Origin: Okapia johnstoni
Taxonomy: Eukaryota > Chordata > Mammalia > Artiodactyla > Giraffidae
Reading direction: 5' to 3'
NCBI GenBank assembly: GCA_024291935.2
Contig: CM044316.1
Span: 70,634,501-70,698,500, forward strand
DNA: 64,000 nucleotides
A program made the position numbers and the translations under genes. The notes below the pieces were generated by a model that saw nothing but the letters and a program-made list of their open reading frames with translations, had not been told where the DNA came from and did no database searches. Below, in pieces: positions 11,716-22,949 of this stretch (position 1 is the first letter of the stretch; each line of letters opens with the position of its first letter).

Positions 11716-11875
11716 ATGTAAGGTGAATTACTTAATCTCTGCGAGCCTCAGTTTCCTCATCTGTTAAGTGTGTGAGCATTTTCCTGAACAAGCTGTGAGG
11801 TTGAAACAATGTACTCTTTGTAAAGTGCTTAGCATGTAATCAAGGTTTAATGAATATGAGTTACTAGGCAGTTAG
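11716..11875 (+). repeat. MIR SINE
   Basis: It contains gcgagcctcagtttcctcat, ctgttaagtgtgtgagc, gtaaagtgcttagcatgtaa and tcaaggtttaatgaatatga, in MIR order. Confidence 0.75.
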
Positions 11876-11942
11876 TTTAGGTAACACTTTCACAAGTAAT
11901 ACATTTAATCACCTAAACAATACTATGAGATAGTATCTATGA

Positions 11943-12470
11943 TTTTTTTAAACAGCTTTACTGAGATATAATTCAAATGCCATACAGTTTAGCCATTTAA
12001 AGTGTACAATTAAATGACTTTTAAAGTATGCATAGAGTTCTGCAACCATCACCACAGTCGCTTTAGAACATTTTTTATCACCCCCAAAAGAAACCCAGCT
12101 TCCCTTAGCCATCACCCCATCAATTCCTTCCCACCCTTTCTCCCAGCCTAAGCAGCCACTAGTTTACTTTCTGTCTCTATAGATTTATCTATTTTGGACA
12201 TTCCATATAAATAGAACCATATGTGGATTTTTGTGTCTTCTTTCACTTAAAAGTTTTCAAGGTTCATTCAGATTGTTAAGTCCTGTGTCAATGCTTAATT
12301 CTTTTTATTGCCGAATGATATTCCCCTGTATGGGTTTACGTTTATCCATTCATCAATTGATAGCTAGTTGGTTATTTCAACATTTTGTCTATTATGAATA
12401 ATGCTGCCGTGAATGTTCATTTACAAGCTTTGGGGTGTATTTAAGTTTGAATTTCTTTTGGATATGCAGT
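11943..12470 (-). repeat. Old L1 3' region
   Basis: It begins with the complement of an L1 A tail and end (tttttttaaacagctttact) and continues gtacaattaaatgactttta, accatcaccacagtcg, then gtctctatagatttatctat and atgaataatgctgccgtg. Confidence 0.85.
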
Positions 12471-12479
12471 AGGTACTAC

Positions 12480-12679
12480 CCCTTCTCTTTGGCTTTCCTG
12501 GGTCTCTGTTGCAGCACTCAGGCTTTCTCTAGTTGCGAGGTGTGGGCTCTCTGGTTGTTGCACGTGGGCTTAGTTGCTTTGCAGTATGTGGGATCTTAGT
12601 TCCCAGACCAGGAATAGAACCTGCGTTCCTTGCATTGGAAAGTGGATTATTAACCACTGGACCACCAGGGAAGTCCCTG
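12480..12679 (-). repeat. CHR-2 SINE (long form, partial)
   Basis: It includes ggctttctctagttgcgagg, gcacgtgggcttagttgctt and accactggaccaccagggaa. GTAGGTACTAC (12469-12479) and GTAAGTACTAC (12680-12690) are the target copies. Confidence 0.88.
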
Positions 12680-12811
12680 GTAAGTACTACTCTTACCTCA
12701 TTTTACAAGTAAGGAAACTGAGGCATGGAAAGGTTAAGTTACTTGCCTAGACCCCACAACTAGGGTATAACAGAGCTGCAACCAGAATTCAGGCAGCCTA
12801 GCTCCAGAGGA

Positions 12812-12944
12812 CAGAGAAGGCAATGGCCCCCCACCTCCAGTACTCTTGCCTGGAGAATCCCATGGATAGAGGAGCCTGGTGGGCTGCCATCTATGGGGTC
12901 GCACAGAGTCGGACATGACTGAAGTGACTTAGCAGCAGCAGCAG
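12812..12944 (+). repeat. Bov-A2-type SINE monomer with AGC tail
   Basis: One A monomer (cagagaaggcaatggccccc to gactgaagtgacttagcagc) ends in four AGC units plus. It is flanked by a perfect 13-base duplication TAGCTCCAGAGGA at 12799-12811 and 12945-12957. Confidence 0.95.
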
Positions 12945-12957
12945 TAGCTCCAGAGGA

Positions 12958-13934
12958 AGCTCCATGGAGAGCTTCCTATGTAGCAACTACTATGAAAGGA
13001 GCCAGAGAAACCAGACACATCTCTGCCCTTATGAAGCTTACTGGGAGACCACAGTGTGATAACCAAAGATGCATAGAACAAGTAGTGTGACAGCTGTGAC
13101 AGTAGAGTTACAGGTTCTGGTGGGTAGGCTGCTGGGCCCTGGGATGTGTCCTTGCCTTGGGTTAGGGCCAAGGGCTACGTGTCCTCATAGGCTAAGAGCT
13201 GCAGGAGGCAGAGGTGCTAACCAGGCAGAGATGGAGGGAAGGGAAGGGCAGCCTTGAATGGGTACGAGCCCTCCAGGGTAGGGCCAGTAGAGCATATATC
13301 CTTCGAAGGCCAGGCCTTTACTTAGCTTTTATTTAGCCCTCTTAGTAGGCTCAGGGCTCCATGGACATCAGGTCCCAGGGATAGCACTGACTGAGAAAAC
13401 TCCCTCCAGCTCAAGCCCAGGTGTGAAAACGTCCCGCTGTCGGATATTTCTGATGTCTCAGTCGAGGAGACCCAGGTTTTGGTCCCCACCTCTCATCTAA
13501 AACATCAAACAGCTGAGATGCTTCAGATCTAAACCTAGGGTGGTGGTTTTCATCTCCTCCCCTCCCAATAACTGGCTTTTCACATGGGGGGGGGAAGAGC
13601 CATTCCTCTTCAAAAGGGTCCAGGGGTCGTGTGCTGATGAAAACTCGGTTGGGGAAAAAAGAAGTTGTCAGTCACCAGATATATACGCCTGCTGGTGGTT
13701 TGGCCAGCCAGGTCCTTCCCGACCCCTTAAGTGAGCCAAGAAGAGGACTGGGTGACTCACCCACAGGCGGCAGAAGAAGGCCCTTGTCTTCTCTTGCTGG
13801 CAGTGTTTGAGCCCACTCCTTTTTTCCAGATGGGCGGAGAGTAGGTGTTGTTAGTTAATTATGACCACCAGGCTCATTCACAGCCCTGCTGCTCCCTGCC
13901 AGGGTCAGACTCCAACCTGTGTAATGGAAGGAAG
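12958..13934. other. Intronic DNA, no feature recognised
   Basis: It is GC-rich and appears largely unique. A G9 run sits near 13587-13595. Confidence 0.5.
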
Positions 13935-14062
13935 CCCTGGAGGAGGGCATGGCAACCCACTCTAGTATTCTTGCCTGGAGAATCCCATGGACAAAGGAGC
14001 CTGGTGGGCTACAGTCCATGGGGTCACAAAGAGTCAGACACGACTGAGCCACTAAGACTAAC
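13935..14062 (+). repeat. Bov-A SINE monomer
   Basis: It covers ggagggcatggcaacccact to agtcagacacgactgagcca. TAATGGAAGGAAG (13922-13934) and TAATGGGAGGAAG (14063-14075) form the target duplication. Confidence 0.93.
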
Positions 14063-14075
14063 TAATGGGAGGAAG

Positions 14076-15189
14076 CAGCTCCCTGTCCCCAGGGCGCTGG
14101 ATCCAAGTGCTTCATCAGATCATGGAATGGGCCTCCTCTGCATGAGGACATGTCAGTGGAGGCATGTGGGGAACCGTGGGGGTCTGCTGTGAGCAACTTT
14201 CAGACATGGGGAAGATCAGATACATCTCCAGTCCAGCTGGCCTGGTTTTCCTCTGAATTGTGTAGAGCAGAGGAAGGAAGAGGGGAAACATCATGGTAAT
14301 AGTTTCTGGGCCTGATGAAGCTCAACCAGGGCACAGATCTTGGAGGGGAGAATTACTGAACCAGACTCAGGGCATCAACAGCTGAGCAGGCACTCGGTGG
14401 GGTCTGAGTCATAGAGTTAGACACTGCGGGTGAATCCCAGAGGCAGGTGGTACAGACCCTGCCTCAGAGGTTCTTGCAGTTTAGCCAGTGATGCACAAAG
14501 TAAAATTAGGTAGGGGCTTCAATTTGTGCTGACAGGTTCAAGCAGAAGGAGATTCCCGGAGACTTAGTGGAGGCACTGAAAGTTGCACAGCTTCTAAAAA
14601 GGCCAACCCTGATGTGGTCGCTGGCAGGCCAAGGGTTTGGGCAAGGCTTTCAGAGGTCAAGACACTGAGGCAGGAAAGGGACACAGTGACCAGATTCTGC
14701 TGCATGGAGGAGGGGGCTTCTGGAAGAACTGAAAAGGGTAGATAAGGAAAAGCCCAGGAAACTCAGCTAAGGAAACCAGTGAGGGATGGGAAGCCGAGAA
14801 CAAGTGGATGCAGGTGTGGCCAAGAGCTGACCATGCTGTGCATGGATCGAGGGCACTGTGTGGAGCCCCTGAGCATTACCACCCTCTGGACCGTCAGACT
14901 TATTCAGGTGCCCACTGCCAAGAACCTGTACCCAGGCCCAGGCAAGAAGCAAAGGGCGTTTCAGTTCCAATGCTGAGTAGTTTCTCCCTATTGTACCCTC
15001 CAAGGAATGACTGGCTCCCTTGTCCTGTAAACAGGGGCCCTGCATGTACCTCCCACTGCAGGGATGAGACTCCTGTCCCCGACTTGCCCAACCTTAATTC
15101 CCTCTTCTGTTTGCACAAACCTGTAGTCATGGTTTTGAAGGTCATGGAGCCCCCTTGATAGGGGACACAGAAATACCTACTTGATGGAG
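14076..15189. other. Intronic DNA, no feature recognised
   Basis: I see no named repeat or exon. Overlapping frames on both strands at 14767-15158 look like chance in GC-rich DNA. Confidence 0.5.
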
Positions 15190-15425
15190 AGGCCTAACAT
15201 TTATCGAGTGCTATCATATGTCTGGCACTTGGCTATAGTCATGACAGCCTCTGTGCTTTGAGCGTTTACTACAAAGCGAGCACTGGGCTCACTGTATGTC
15301 TCACGTTATCTCATATGCTTTTCAAACGGGTGTGAGTGTTGATCCCCATTTTATAGATGAGAAAAACTGAGCCTCACAGGGGGAAGTAACTTACCCAAGG
15401 TCATGGAACCAAAGGTGCTTGTTTG
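15190..15425 (-). repeat. MIR SINE, probably two overlapping copies
   Basis: The fragments catttatcgagtgctatcat and gagcgtttactacaaagcga are both MIR starts; ccccattttatagatgagaa and ttacccaaggtcatggaacc follow. Confidence 0.7.
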
Positions 15426-15663
15426 CAGCAGCACACAACTGGTTGCAAAGATGTTGGTGACCAGGTGTGTTTCTTCCTCGTCCTCAGAGGTTCAGACCTC
15501 AGAGGTTTTGCCAACACCCAAATAGAAGACTTAGTCTTCCACTGGTGGGCATTTCTTAATAATTCATGTGCTTCTCCTTGGCACAGCTAGGAATCTGAGA
15601 ACATTCTACCTTTGCCTGTAAGTGGCTTGCAAGGCCCCTGCATCCTAAGCATTTCCTTTCTTA

Positions 15664-15850
15664 ACGTATATATTTTACTGAAGTGTAGTTGACTTACAAC
15701 ATTTCAGGTGTACCGCAAGGTGATTCACTTATACATATACACATATATTATTTTTCAGATTATTTTCCACTCTAGGTTATTACAAGATATTGATTATAGG
15801 TCCCTGTGCTGTATAGTAAACCTTTGTTGCTTGTGACATATCTATTTTTT
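15664..15850 (-). repeat. L1 3' region
   Basis: It reads attttactgaagtgtagttg, acttacaacatttcaggtgt and gattataggtccctgtgctg, the complement of an L1 3' end. Confidence 0.8.
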
Positions 15851-16224
15851 TAAATTAGAAATCTAGCATTCTATTCACACTAAGTCAAACAAGTGGAATC
15901 AAAGTGTCACAAATTTCTTAGGCAAAAATTCATAAGTTTTCTAAAATATATATATTATACATACTGTTTTTATATATGTATACAAAAGTTTTTCTACTAT
16001 GCTTGTTAAAGGCTTGAGAAAGAACATCAAAAAAAAAAAAAGGGAGAGATGGAGAAATTGGAGAACAGGAACTAAATGAAATAGGAACACTGAATATGAA
16101 ATAGAAAAAGTGAAACAAACTAGAGAAAAGTAAAAGGTCATCATAGAGTAGTTTTTTTTTTTTTTAATTTTCTAATTTTTTTAAATTTATTATTTTATTT
16201 TTTATTTTAGTTGTTTTTAAACAT
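15851..16224. other. AT-rich intronic DNA
   Basis: It contains an A13 run near 16030-16041 and a T13-rich run near 16152-16165 about 120 bases apart, which can pair. No family is assigned. Confidence 0.55.
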
Positions 16225-16345
16225 GGCTGCTCATAAGAAACACAGCTGGAGCTTTGGAGAAAAAAAAAAGCAATACCTGGGCATTTGTATTTTTCAAAAA
16301 ATTCCAAGGTAGTTCTGATAGGCATTTGAATTAGAGCTCCTCTGG
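16225..16345 (+). mobile_element. MER5A-like DNA transposon fragment
   Basis: The order gctcataagaaacacagctg, then acctgggcatttgtat and ccaaggtagttctgataggc resembles MER5A/B with an A-rich insertion. Confidence 0.45.
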
Positions 16346-16591
16346 TTCTTTTTTTTCCACCTAGAACAGTCCTGATAAAGCAGTGGCAATGTGTTTATTG
16401 TCACTATTCTGCTTTAAGACTTTGGGCTTTTTCTGTGAAAGGAAAGGAGATATGTCTGAGTGTTTTAAAGCAGATAGTTTCTCAAAAGACTTCACTGGCC
16501 TGAAACACTGTTCACTAGCCAGCAGAATTTTCACTTGTCCTTCTAAGTTTGCAAGAACCAGGTGTTGGGTGGGAAAGAATAAGAGATTTAA

Positions 16592-16745
16592 AGCTGGATT
16601 TTAGTCCTGGAGCTGCCACCAGTGAGTTGGGGGACCCCAAGCATGTTCTTTTGATCTAAACCTCCATTTCTGATGTGTAATGTGTGAGTGTTATTTTTGC
16701 CTGGCACAGTTTTCCTGTTGGTCAAGGTGAGATGGTAGAAGTGAT
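16592..16745 (+). repeat. MIR SINE, diverged
   Basis: It has gctggattttagtcctggag, ctgccaccagtgagttgggg and ctaaacctccatttctgatg in MIR order. Confidence 0.55.
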
Positions 16746-17123
16746 CCGTTTTGTGAACTATAAAGTGGATATATGTGTGCGGAGTAACAGTGCATAGTTT
16801 ACTTTGTTTCTGGGGTTCCTGAAGGCATTCGATGAAACAGTTGATGGGAAAGTTCTCTGAAGAGTGAGCAGCTCTCTGCATCTCTGAGGCTATGAGATTA
16901 TTGCTCAGCTCGTGGCAATGGGTCTCCCATGGCAGGAGGTCAGCACGGCTTGACATAGGAGCACAGGGATTCCTAGTTCAAGGAGAGATTTCACTTAGAA
17001 GAGAAACTACTTAAAACAGATCAAATTTATAGTGGATATTGAGGGGAAAGGATTTTATTAGGTCTTTATTTGGACAAAAAACAGTTTGGACGATAAGTGG
17101 ATTTTATGTTGTGGTTAACAAAA

Positions 17124-17511
17124 GCTGAGCGCAGAATTGATGCTTTTGAACTGTGGTGTTGGAGAAGACTCTTGAGTCCCTTGGACTGCAAGGAAGTCAA
17201 ACTAGTCCATCCTAATGGAAATCAGTCCTGGGTGTTCATTGGAAGGACTGATGCTGAAGCTGAAACTTCAATACTTTGGCCACCTGATGCAAAGAGCTTC
17301 CTCTTTTGAAAAGACCCTGATGCTGGGAAAGATTGAGGGCGGGAGGAGAAGGGGACGACAGAGGATGAGATGGTTGGATGGCATCACCGACTCAATGGAC
17401 ATGAGTTTGGGTAAACTCCGGAAGTTGGTGATGGACAGGGAAGCCTGGCGTGCTGCAGTTCATGGGGTCGCAAAGAGTCGGACACGACTGAGTGACTGAA
17501 CTGAACTGAAC
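17124..17511 (+). mobile_element. BovB LINE 3' end
   Basis: It is a 5'-truncated copy carrying the last part of the reverse transcriptase frame (open at 17215-17499, with motifs [22 protein letters not shown] and [15 protein letters not shown]) and the ctgaactgaactgaac tail. TAACAAAA flanks it at 17116-17123 and 17512-17519. BovB reached ruminants by horizontal transfer. Confidence 0.95.
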
Positions 17512-17519
17512 TAACAAAA

Positions 17520-18133
17520 TTTAAGTTGCAGCTGCAACCATGCCCCAGTTCTTAGTACAAATAAAGTGTTGATTTATATATTTTTTGTGTAATTGTTTTG
17601 ACATGATTAACAATAGCTATAAGGGACCGCTTTCTCCTTCTATTTAACTTTCCCAGCAGATGCATAAGGAAGGTCATTTTTGCAAAATATTGGCTAGAGC
17701 TCCAGCAGTTTCCCAAGAGTCTCATCTGATCCCTGTTGTCATCAAAGTTCTCCTGTTCTGAAGGTCTTGTTGTCTCTTCTTCATCGTGCTGGATCTTCCC
17801 CTCACTTGTTAACCCAGGGACTTTGCCACTCTTTGGGTGTGACTCTAGTACTTCTGCATCACTTTCACTGACTTCATGAAATACTGCATCATTTAGAATA
17901 TTAGTTATTTCCCCTTTAGATGCTGCACACTATACTTGGATCGCTTTGTCAACATCCAACTAACCCAGTAGGTTGCTCACTTGAAATGTTAAGGTCTGTG
18001 CTGGACGTGGATGTTAAATGGGGAGTGATATTTGAGTAGGAACTGATTTTATAAATGCTCAGTTCATGGGTTAAATGTTCAGATCATGATGACTCTTGCT
18101 TCCCAAACTGGTCTTCTACGTACCCTGCCCTAT
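17520..18133. other. Intronic DNA, no feature recognised
   Basis: AT-leaning sequence without a family I can name. Confidence 0.5.
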
Positions 18134-18343
18134 ACTGTGCTCCATCATGTCCGACTCTTTGCAACCCCATGGACTGTAGCATTCCAGGCTCTTCTGCCCA
18201 TGGAATTTCCCAGGTGAGAATACTGGAGTGGGTTGCCATTTCCTCCTCCAGGGGATCTTCCCAACCCAGGAATTGAACCCACATCTCTTGTGTCTCCTGC
18301 ATTGGCAGGCTGATTCTTTACCACTGAGCCACCTGAGAAGACC
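18134..18343 (-). repeat. Bov-tA SINE
   Basis: The + strand gives the complement: tccgactctttgcaacccca, ggcaggctgattctttacca and ctgagccacctgagaaga. Confidence 0.92.
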
Positions 18344-18380
18344 TCTGTGTACAGATATTGAGATGATATCCGGTTTCTCA

Positions 18381-18760
18381 TGATTAAGAGTGTGGGCTGT
18401 GGAGTCAGAGTACTTGTGTTTGGGGTGGGGGGTGCTGTGCCGCGTGGCATGTGGGATCTTAGTTCCCCAACCAGGGATTGAACGTGCGCTCTCTGCAGTG
18501 GAGCACAGAGGCTTAACCATTGGACTGCCAGGGACGTGCCCAGCATTTGGGTTAAAATTTCAGTATTTACTGGTACAATTTGTGTGACCCTTGATATAAG
18601 ATCATCATCAGAGTCGCAGTTTTTCCCACCTATGTAAAAGGGACACTGTTATAACCCCTAACTCATAGGGTTTTTAATGAAGATGAAATGAGATAGTTAA
18701 GGCAAGGAGCTTGGTTTAATGCCTGAAATTTACTGTAGGTGTTGCTATTATTACCAAGTA
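18381..18760 (+). repeat. MIR SINE split by a CHR
   Basis: Left piece 18381-18419 (gattaagagtgtgggctgtg, gagtcagagtac). Right piece 18541-18760 (ttgtgtgacccttgatataa, ctcatagggtttttaatgaa, atgcctgaaatttactgtag). Confidence 0.75.
18420..18540 (-). repeat. CHR SINE inside MIR
   Basis: It shows gtggcatgtgggatcttagt, ttccccaaccagggattgaa and aaccattggactgccaggga. Confidence 0.88.
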
Positions 18761-21504
18761 CTATTGTTCATGATTTTCACCAGAATTTTTTTACTCATCT
18801 GTGGCTGAGTTTTCCTATGGAGCTGCATGCAGTTCACAATGTTAGTGACACTCCACATCCAAGTCCAGGGTCTAATGTAAACAAGGTTACAGCAGGAAGG
18901 AGAACCATCTCAAGGTTGGGAACAAGAGTACTGCCAGCATTCAGGACTCTGTGGTGTGAGAGACTACCCCAACAGCACCTTGGCAGGGAGAAATGACTGA
19001 CCCGTCTCTTAACAGAACCCCATGGCCAAGGGAGGCACACACCTTCAGGAGCCTTGGAGCCAGATGCCACCACCCTGGCTCTCCAGTTCCCTGGAGCTTG
19101 CTGCTTCCTGAAATTAATCAGGTGCCTTGTGTCCGATGTAAGCAGCAGAAAGGAAAAGGGTATGGGAAGGACAAGTTCTTGCAGACTGATACCAGCAGGG
19201 CTCCAGGTAGGCTAGGTATCTGTATTTAGGAGGTGCAGAAACCCTGCAAAGAGGCAGCACACACCTTGCATGCCATAGGCATGCCCGGAATCCTTGTTGT
19301 GAGAATCAATATACCCAGAGTGCACCGAATTCCTCCTGTTTTGCTCTGAGCAAAGGAATTCAGCTGGCTTCAAAGGTCTTCATTTTCCCATTGTTGAGAA
19401 ACCTGTGTGGCAAGTGAGAATTAGTTAAAAAGCTGGGGACCTCCCAGGGCCTGTTTGCTATGCTTTTTGAGTGACTGTTCCATAAATTGGTGGTGGTTTA
19501 GAAGTGATTGCCAAACGCGCCTTATCTTTTTAATGTGACAATGGATGGTGAGTCCCTTTAAAAGGATTTTAGAGGGGCCATGTGGTTAAGTCAGGCACTG
19601 TGTCTCTCCTGGCCCCAGATGCTTTTCCTTTGATTGGGGGGCACAGGCCTCACATTCTAGGTGTTCATAGGAGTCCCATGACAGTGGCGATAGGGAGTGG
19701 AGATGTAGGGTAAGAGGTGCTGTGCAGAGTGCTTGGATCTGTGACACTGGGCTTATATTCAGAGTGCTCCTTCCTTTGCTGTTGGGGTCCTCTGAAATCA
19801 CCCTCAGGCATTGGTCATTACCCTCAATCCCCTGGACCAGCCCCTGAGTGACAAGGGTCCTCCCCAAGGGCCAAGGCCAGGTTCTCCCCAGGTCAGATGG
19901 CAGCTTTGGAGCCCTGGGCTGAGCACTGTTTCCTGGGACCTGGGATGTGGGGAGTTCTTGATTTAACAGGTTTGAGCCACACTCCCTCTGGGGCAGACCC
20001 CAGGGGAGAAGCGATTCCACGGGGACTGCTTATTCAGCCCACCATGTTGGGGTCCCTTCCCAACTTCCCATTTGCCTCCCCCAGTGCCCACCCTTATCTT
20101 GCCTAGAGAGGGAGCCTAGACTTGAGTGCCCCAGATTCCAGGGTCTCCACACACCTTTTGTTGAGATGCTGCTGCTGAGATAAAGGTCCTGTGAAGTCCT
20201 TGCTCACTCTGTTGGGACCTGTTTGTGGATCCCCTGCTAAAATGGACCTAAAAACCCCCTTTTTGCCATTCTGTCATTTTGTGGCCTGATTCAAATGTAG
20301 GCTTCATTTTCCCGAGTACACCTTCCACTCAGGCATCAAGGCAGGGCAGAGGAATCAACGTGGGGCTCCATTTCATTTATTAGCCTGGGTGAAATCTGAT
20401 GGCGATTTTTCAGTAAAGTCATTGCCAAGCAAAATCAGTCCCCCAAATCAAACTCCTGTATATGCATAGTCATCATACACGCCAGCCTCACTCTCTGTGC
20501 TGTCCTCTGGGATATTGCAGTCTGAACTGTCCTGGTGCCTGCCCTTGGGGAGGTCACCCTCCCCAGGGGAACACTGTGAGTCATTGGAAGTCAGGCTGGG
20601 ATCTAACCTTGTCTGGAGGGTCAGAGGAGTGATGTTCAGGCAATGGTGACTTAAGCATTCAACATACCTCTCACCAGAGTCTTGAGCGCCTGCTGTATCC
20701 AGGCACGGTGCAGACACACGGCAAGCCTGAGCTCCTTTATCCTCATGAGAGAGGTCCTCCTGTCGCCACGTGGGACAGGCGGGGAGTGCTGTGATGAAAG
20801 AATAGTTGCAGGGCACACTCAGGACCACAGGGCTGGTCCTGAGCAGAAGGGATGTGACTGCGCTGTTGGGGTGGGGTGGAGGGGGAGGGTGCCGCTCAGG
20901 GAGACCCCAGCCATCACCCTCACCCACTCTCCTGTCCTTCTGCCAAGGAGGGGCTTGTCCCCAGGATGTTTGCAGGCTTTATTCCGCCTGGGCACTTACC
21001 CAGGTTCCTTTAATCCACGGCCGGATGGGAAGAGCTGCTGGCACTGCTGGCAGAGGGAAGGGCCTCGCAGCTTTGTCCCTCTCGTGGAGCATACCTCTCA
21101 GCAAGTTCCGGGGTGGGGTGGGAGCTTGGCTGGGAGCACAGGCCAGCCTTTATCCCATCTCGACGTCAGATGGCCAGAGGAGAGCGTCGCCGACTTGCCA
21201 GCCGGGGGTGACGGCCATCACAAATAAGGGCTTCTCCAAGGAGGAAACAACAGAGGCTCTCCCCGGAGAGCTGGGCACCGGGAGGATGGAGGAGGAGTTG
21301 TCTGGTTAGGGTCCACTTGGGAAACACAAAGAAAGACAGAAATGACCCACTCGGGAAAGGGCCCTTCCTGAAGGTGGCCTGGAAGGAATCTGGTTGAGAG
21401 AGGGGCTGGGGGTGACTAGTCCCCAAACTTCAGTTTGGAATCTTTGCTTGGGGATGTGGGAAGGAATTTCTTTCCTGGTGGAAGGTTCCTGAGTAGTCTG
21501 AAAA
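18761..21504. other. Largest repeat-poor block in intron 1
   Basis: About 2.7 kb has no repeat I can assign with confidence. It is GC-rich, and three long frames overlap at 20448-21309 (minus 159 codons; plus 181 and 167 codons). None has recognisable domains, and they overlap in different frames, which argues for composition. Confidence 0.5.
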
Positions 21505-22200
21505 TTCTGATAGCTAACGTGCCTCAACTGCTTTCCATATGCCAGACCTAATGACCATTATGACAAACCCGGACAACGTATTGAAAAGCAGAAACATCAC
21601 TTTGCCAACAAAGGTCTGTATAGTCAAAGCTATGGTTTTTGCAGTAGTCATGTACGAATGTGAGAGTTGGACCATAAAGAAGGCTGAGCTCTGAAGAATT
21701 GATGTTTTCAAACTGTGGTGCTGGAGAAAACTCTTGAGAGTCCCTTGGATAGCGAAGAGATCAAACCAGTCAATCCTAAAGGAAATCAACCCTGAATATT
21801 TATTGGAAGGACTAATGCTGAAGCTGAGGCTTCAATACTTTGGCCACCTGATGCAAACAGCTGACTCATTGGAAAAGACCCTGATGCTGGGAAAGATTGA
21901 AGGCAGGAAGAGAAGGGGGCAACAGAGGATGAGATGGTTGGATGGCATTGTCGACTCAATGGACATGAGTTTGAGCAAACTCCAGGAGATGGTGATGGAC
22001 AGGGAGGCTTGGCATTCTGCAGTCCATGGGGTCGCAAACAGTCGGACATGACTGGGCGAGTGCCCAGTAATGTACACATGTGTCCTGTGAGCCTCCCAGT
22101 ACCCCCATGAGGGGGACTACAGTTATCCCCATTTTACAGAGGAAACTGAGGTATGGATAGGCTAACAGACATGCCCTCAGTTCTAGGACTGGTAACTGAA
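21505..22200 (-). repeat. MIR split by BovB
   Basis: Left piece 21505-21555 (gatagctaacgtgcctcaac, ccatatgccagacc). Right piece 22056-22200 (ctccattttacagaggaaac type sequence, then tatggataggctaacag). Confidence 0.6.
21556..22055 (+). mobile_element. BovB LINE 3' end, longer copy
   Basis: It starts near acaaacccggacaacgtatt and includes gtcaaagctatggtttttgc. A frame open at 21734-22051 encodes the C-terminal end of BovB reverse transcriptase ([39 protein letters not shown]). The ctgaactga tail is lost. Confidence 0.94.
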
Positions 22201-22519
22201 GGAATGAGCTGGCTCCTCTCAGCTCTGCCATCGAGTGACCATAGCCAAGTCACTTTCACTCCATCTGGGTCGTTTTCCCCTTCTCCACAGTGAGAGGCCT
22301 GCACATGATGCTTTCTAAAAGTCCTTTCGCTCCTGAGGCCCTATGACTGTGTCACAGAGACCTGCAAAGTCATTCATTCACTCACAGAGGGCAGGTGCTC
22401 TTAGGCACCTAGGTTTCTGACTCCCCTGCCCAGGTCTTCCCATGCACACGTGTTTCTGAGCCAGCCTCCTGAACGCTCCTTCTGTATACAGCATCTCCTA
22501 CCTTACAAACCTAGGGAGG

Positions 22520-22673
22520 TGTTTTGCTTTTTTTTTGTTTTTAATATGTATTTGGCTGCACCAGGTCTTAGTTTAGCTGTGGCATGTGGCATCCAGTTCC
22601 CTGACCAGGGATCTAACCTGGGCCCCCTGCATTGGGAGAGCAGAGTCTTAGCCACTGGACCACCAGGGAAGTC
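22520..22673 (-). repeat. CHR SINE with target duplication
   Basis: A T-rich start (complement of the A tail) precedes gtggcatgtggcatccagtt and ccactggaccaccagggaag. CCTAGGGAGG is duplicated at 22510-22519 and 22674-22683. Confidence 0.94.
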
Positions 22674-22837
22674 CCTAGGGAGGATAATATTTTTGTTTTG
22701 TTTGCTTTGGTTTTAAATGTTTTCCGACATGAAGCTCAAAGACCCCCTTTTCCTCTTCTCTGTAAAAGCTTTCTGCCTCCCATCCCACTCTGCCAAGCAG
22801 CCTTGCCTCCAGCACAGGCCCGTAGGTGGGCATTACC

Positions 22838-22945
22838 AGCCCTCTAAGAGTTATTGAGCACCTGGCACAGGACGTGCCCAAGGTCACATAGTCTGTGGAT
22901 GGTGGCTCCAAGCTGGGACTACCTCCTGGTCTGCTGTTACAAACG
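22838..22945 (-). repeat. MIR fragment
   Basis: It has ttattgagcacctggcacag and gtgcccaaggtcacatagtc, with the middle deleted. Confidence 0.55.
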
Positions 22946-22949
22946 TGAC

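Larger units (their letters stand above)
11885..12798 (-). repeat. MIR split by an L1 and a CHR-2
   Basis: The left part is 11885-11942 (ctatgagatagtatctatga) and the right part 12681-12798 (taagtactactcttacctca, ggaaactgaggcatggaaag). Joined, they read as one MIR complement. Confidence 0.7.

Noticed and set aside
18116..18546. Two minus-strand frames of 133-134 codons
   Set aside because: Both are translations of a Bov-tA and a CHR SINE.
20448..21309. Three long overlapping open frames, up to 181 codons
   Set aside because: They lie in GC-rich DNA, overlap in different frames and strands, have no recognisable domain and no splice context. Kept only as a weak observation.
17124..22055. A functional reverse transcriptase gene
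   Set aside because: Only the C-terminal end is left in each BovB copy; the catalytic domain is absent.
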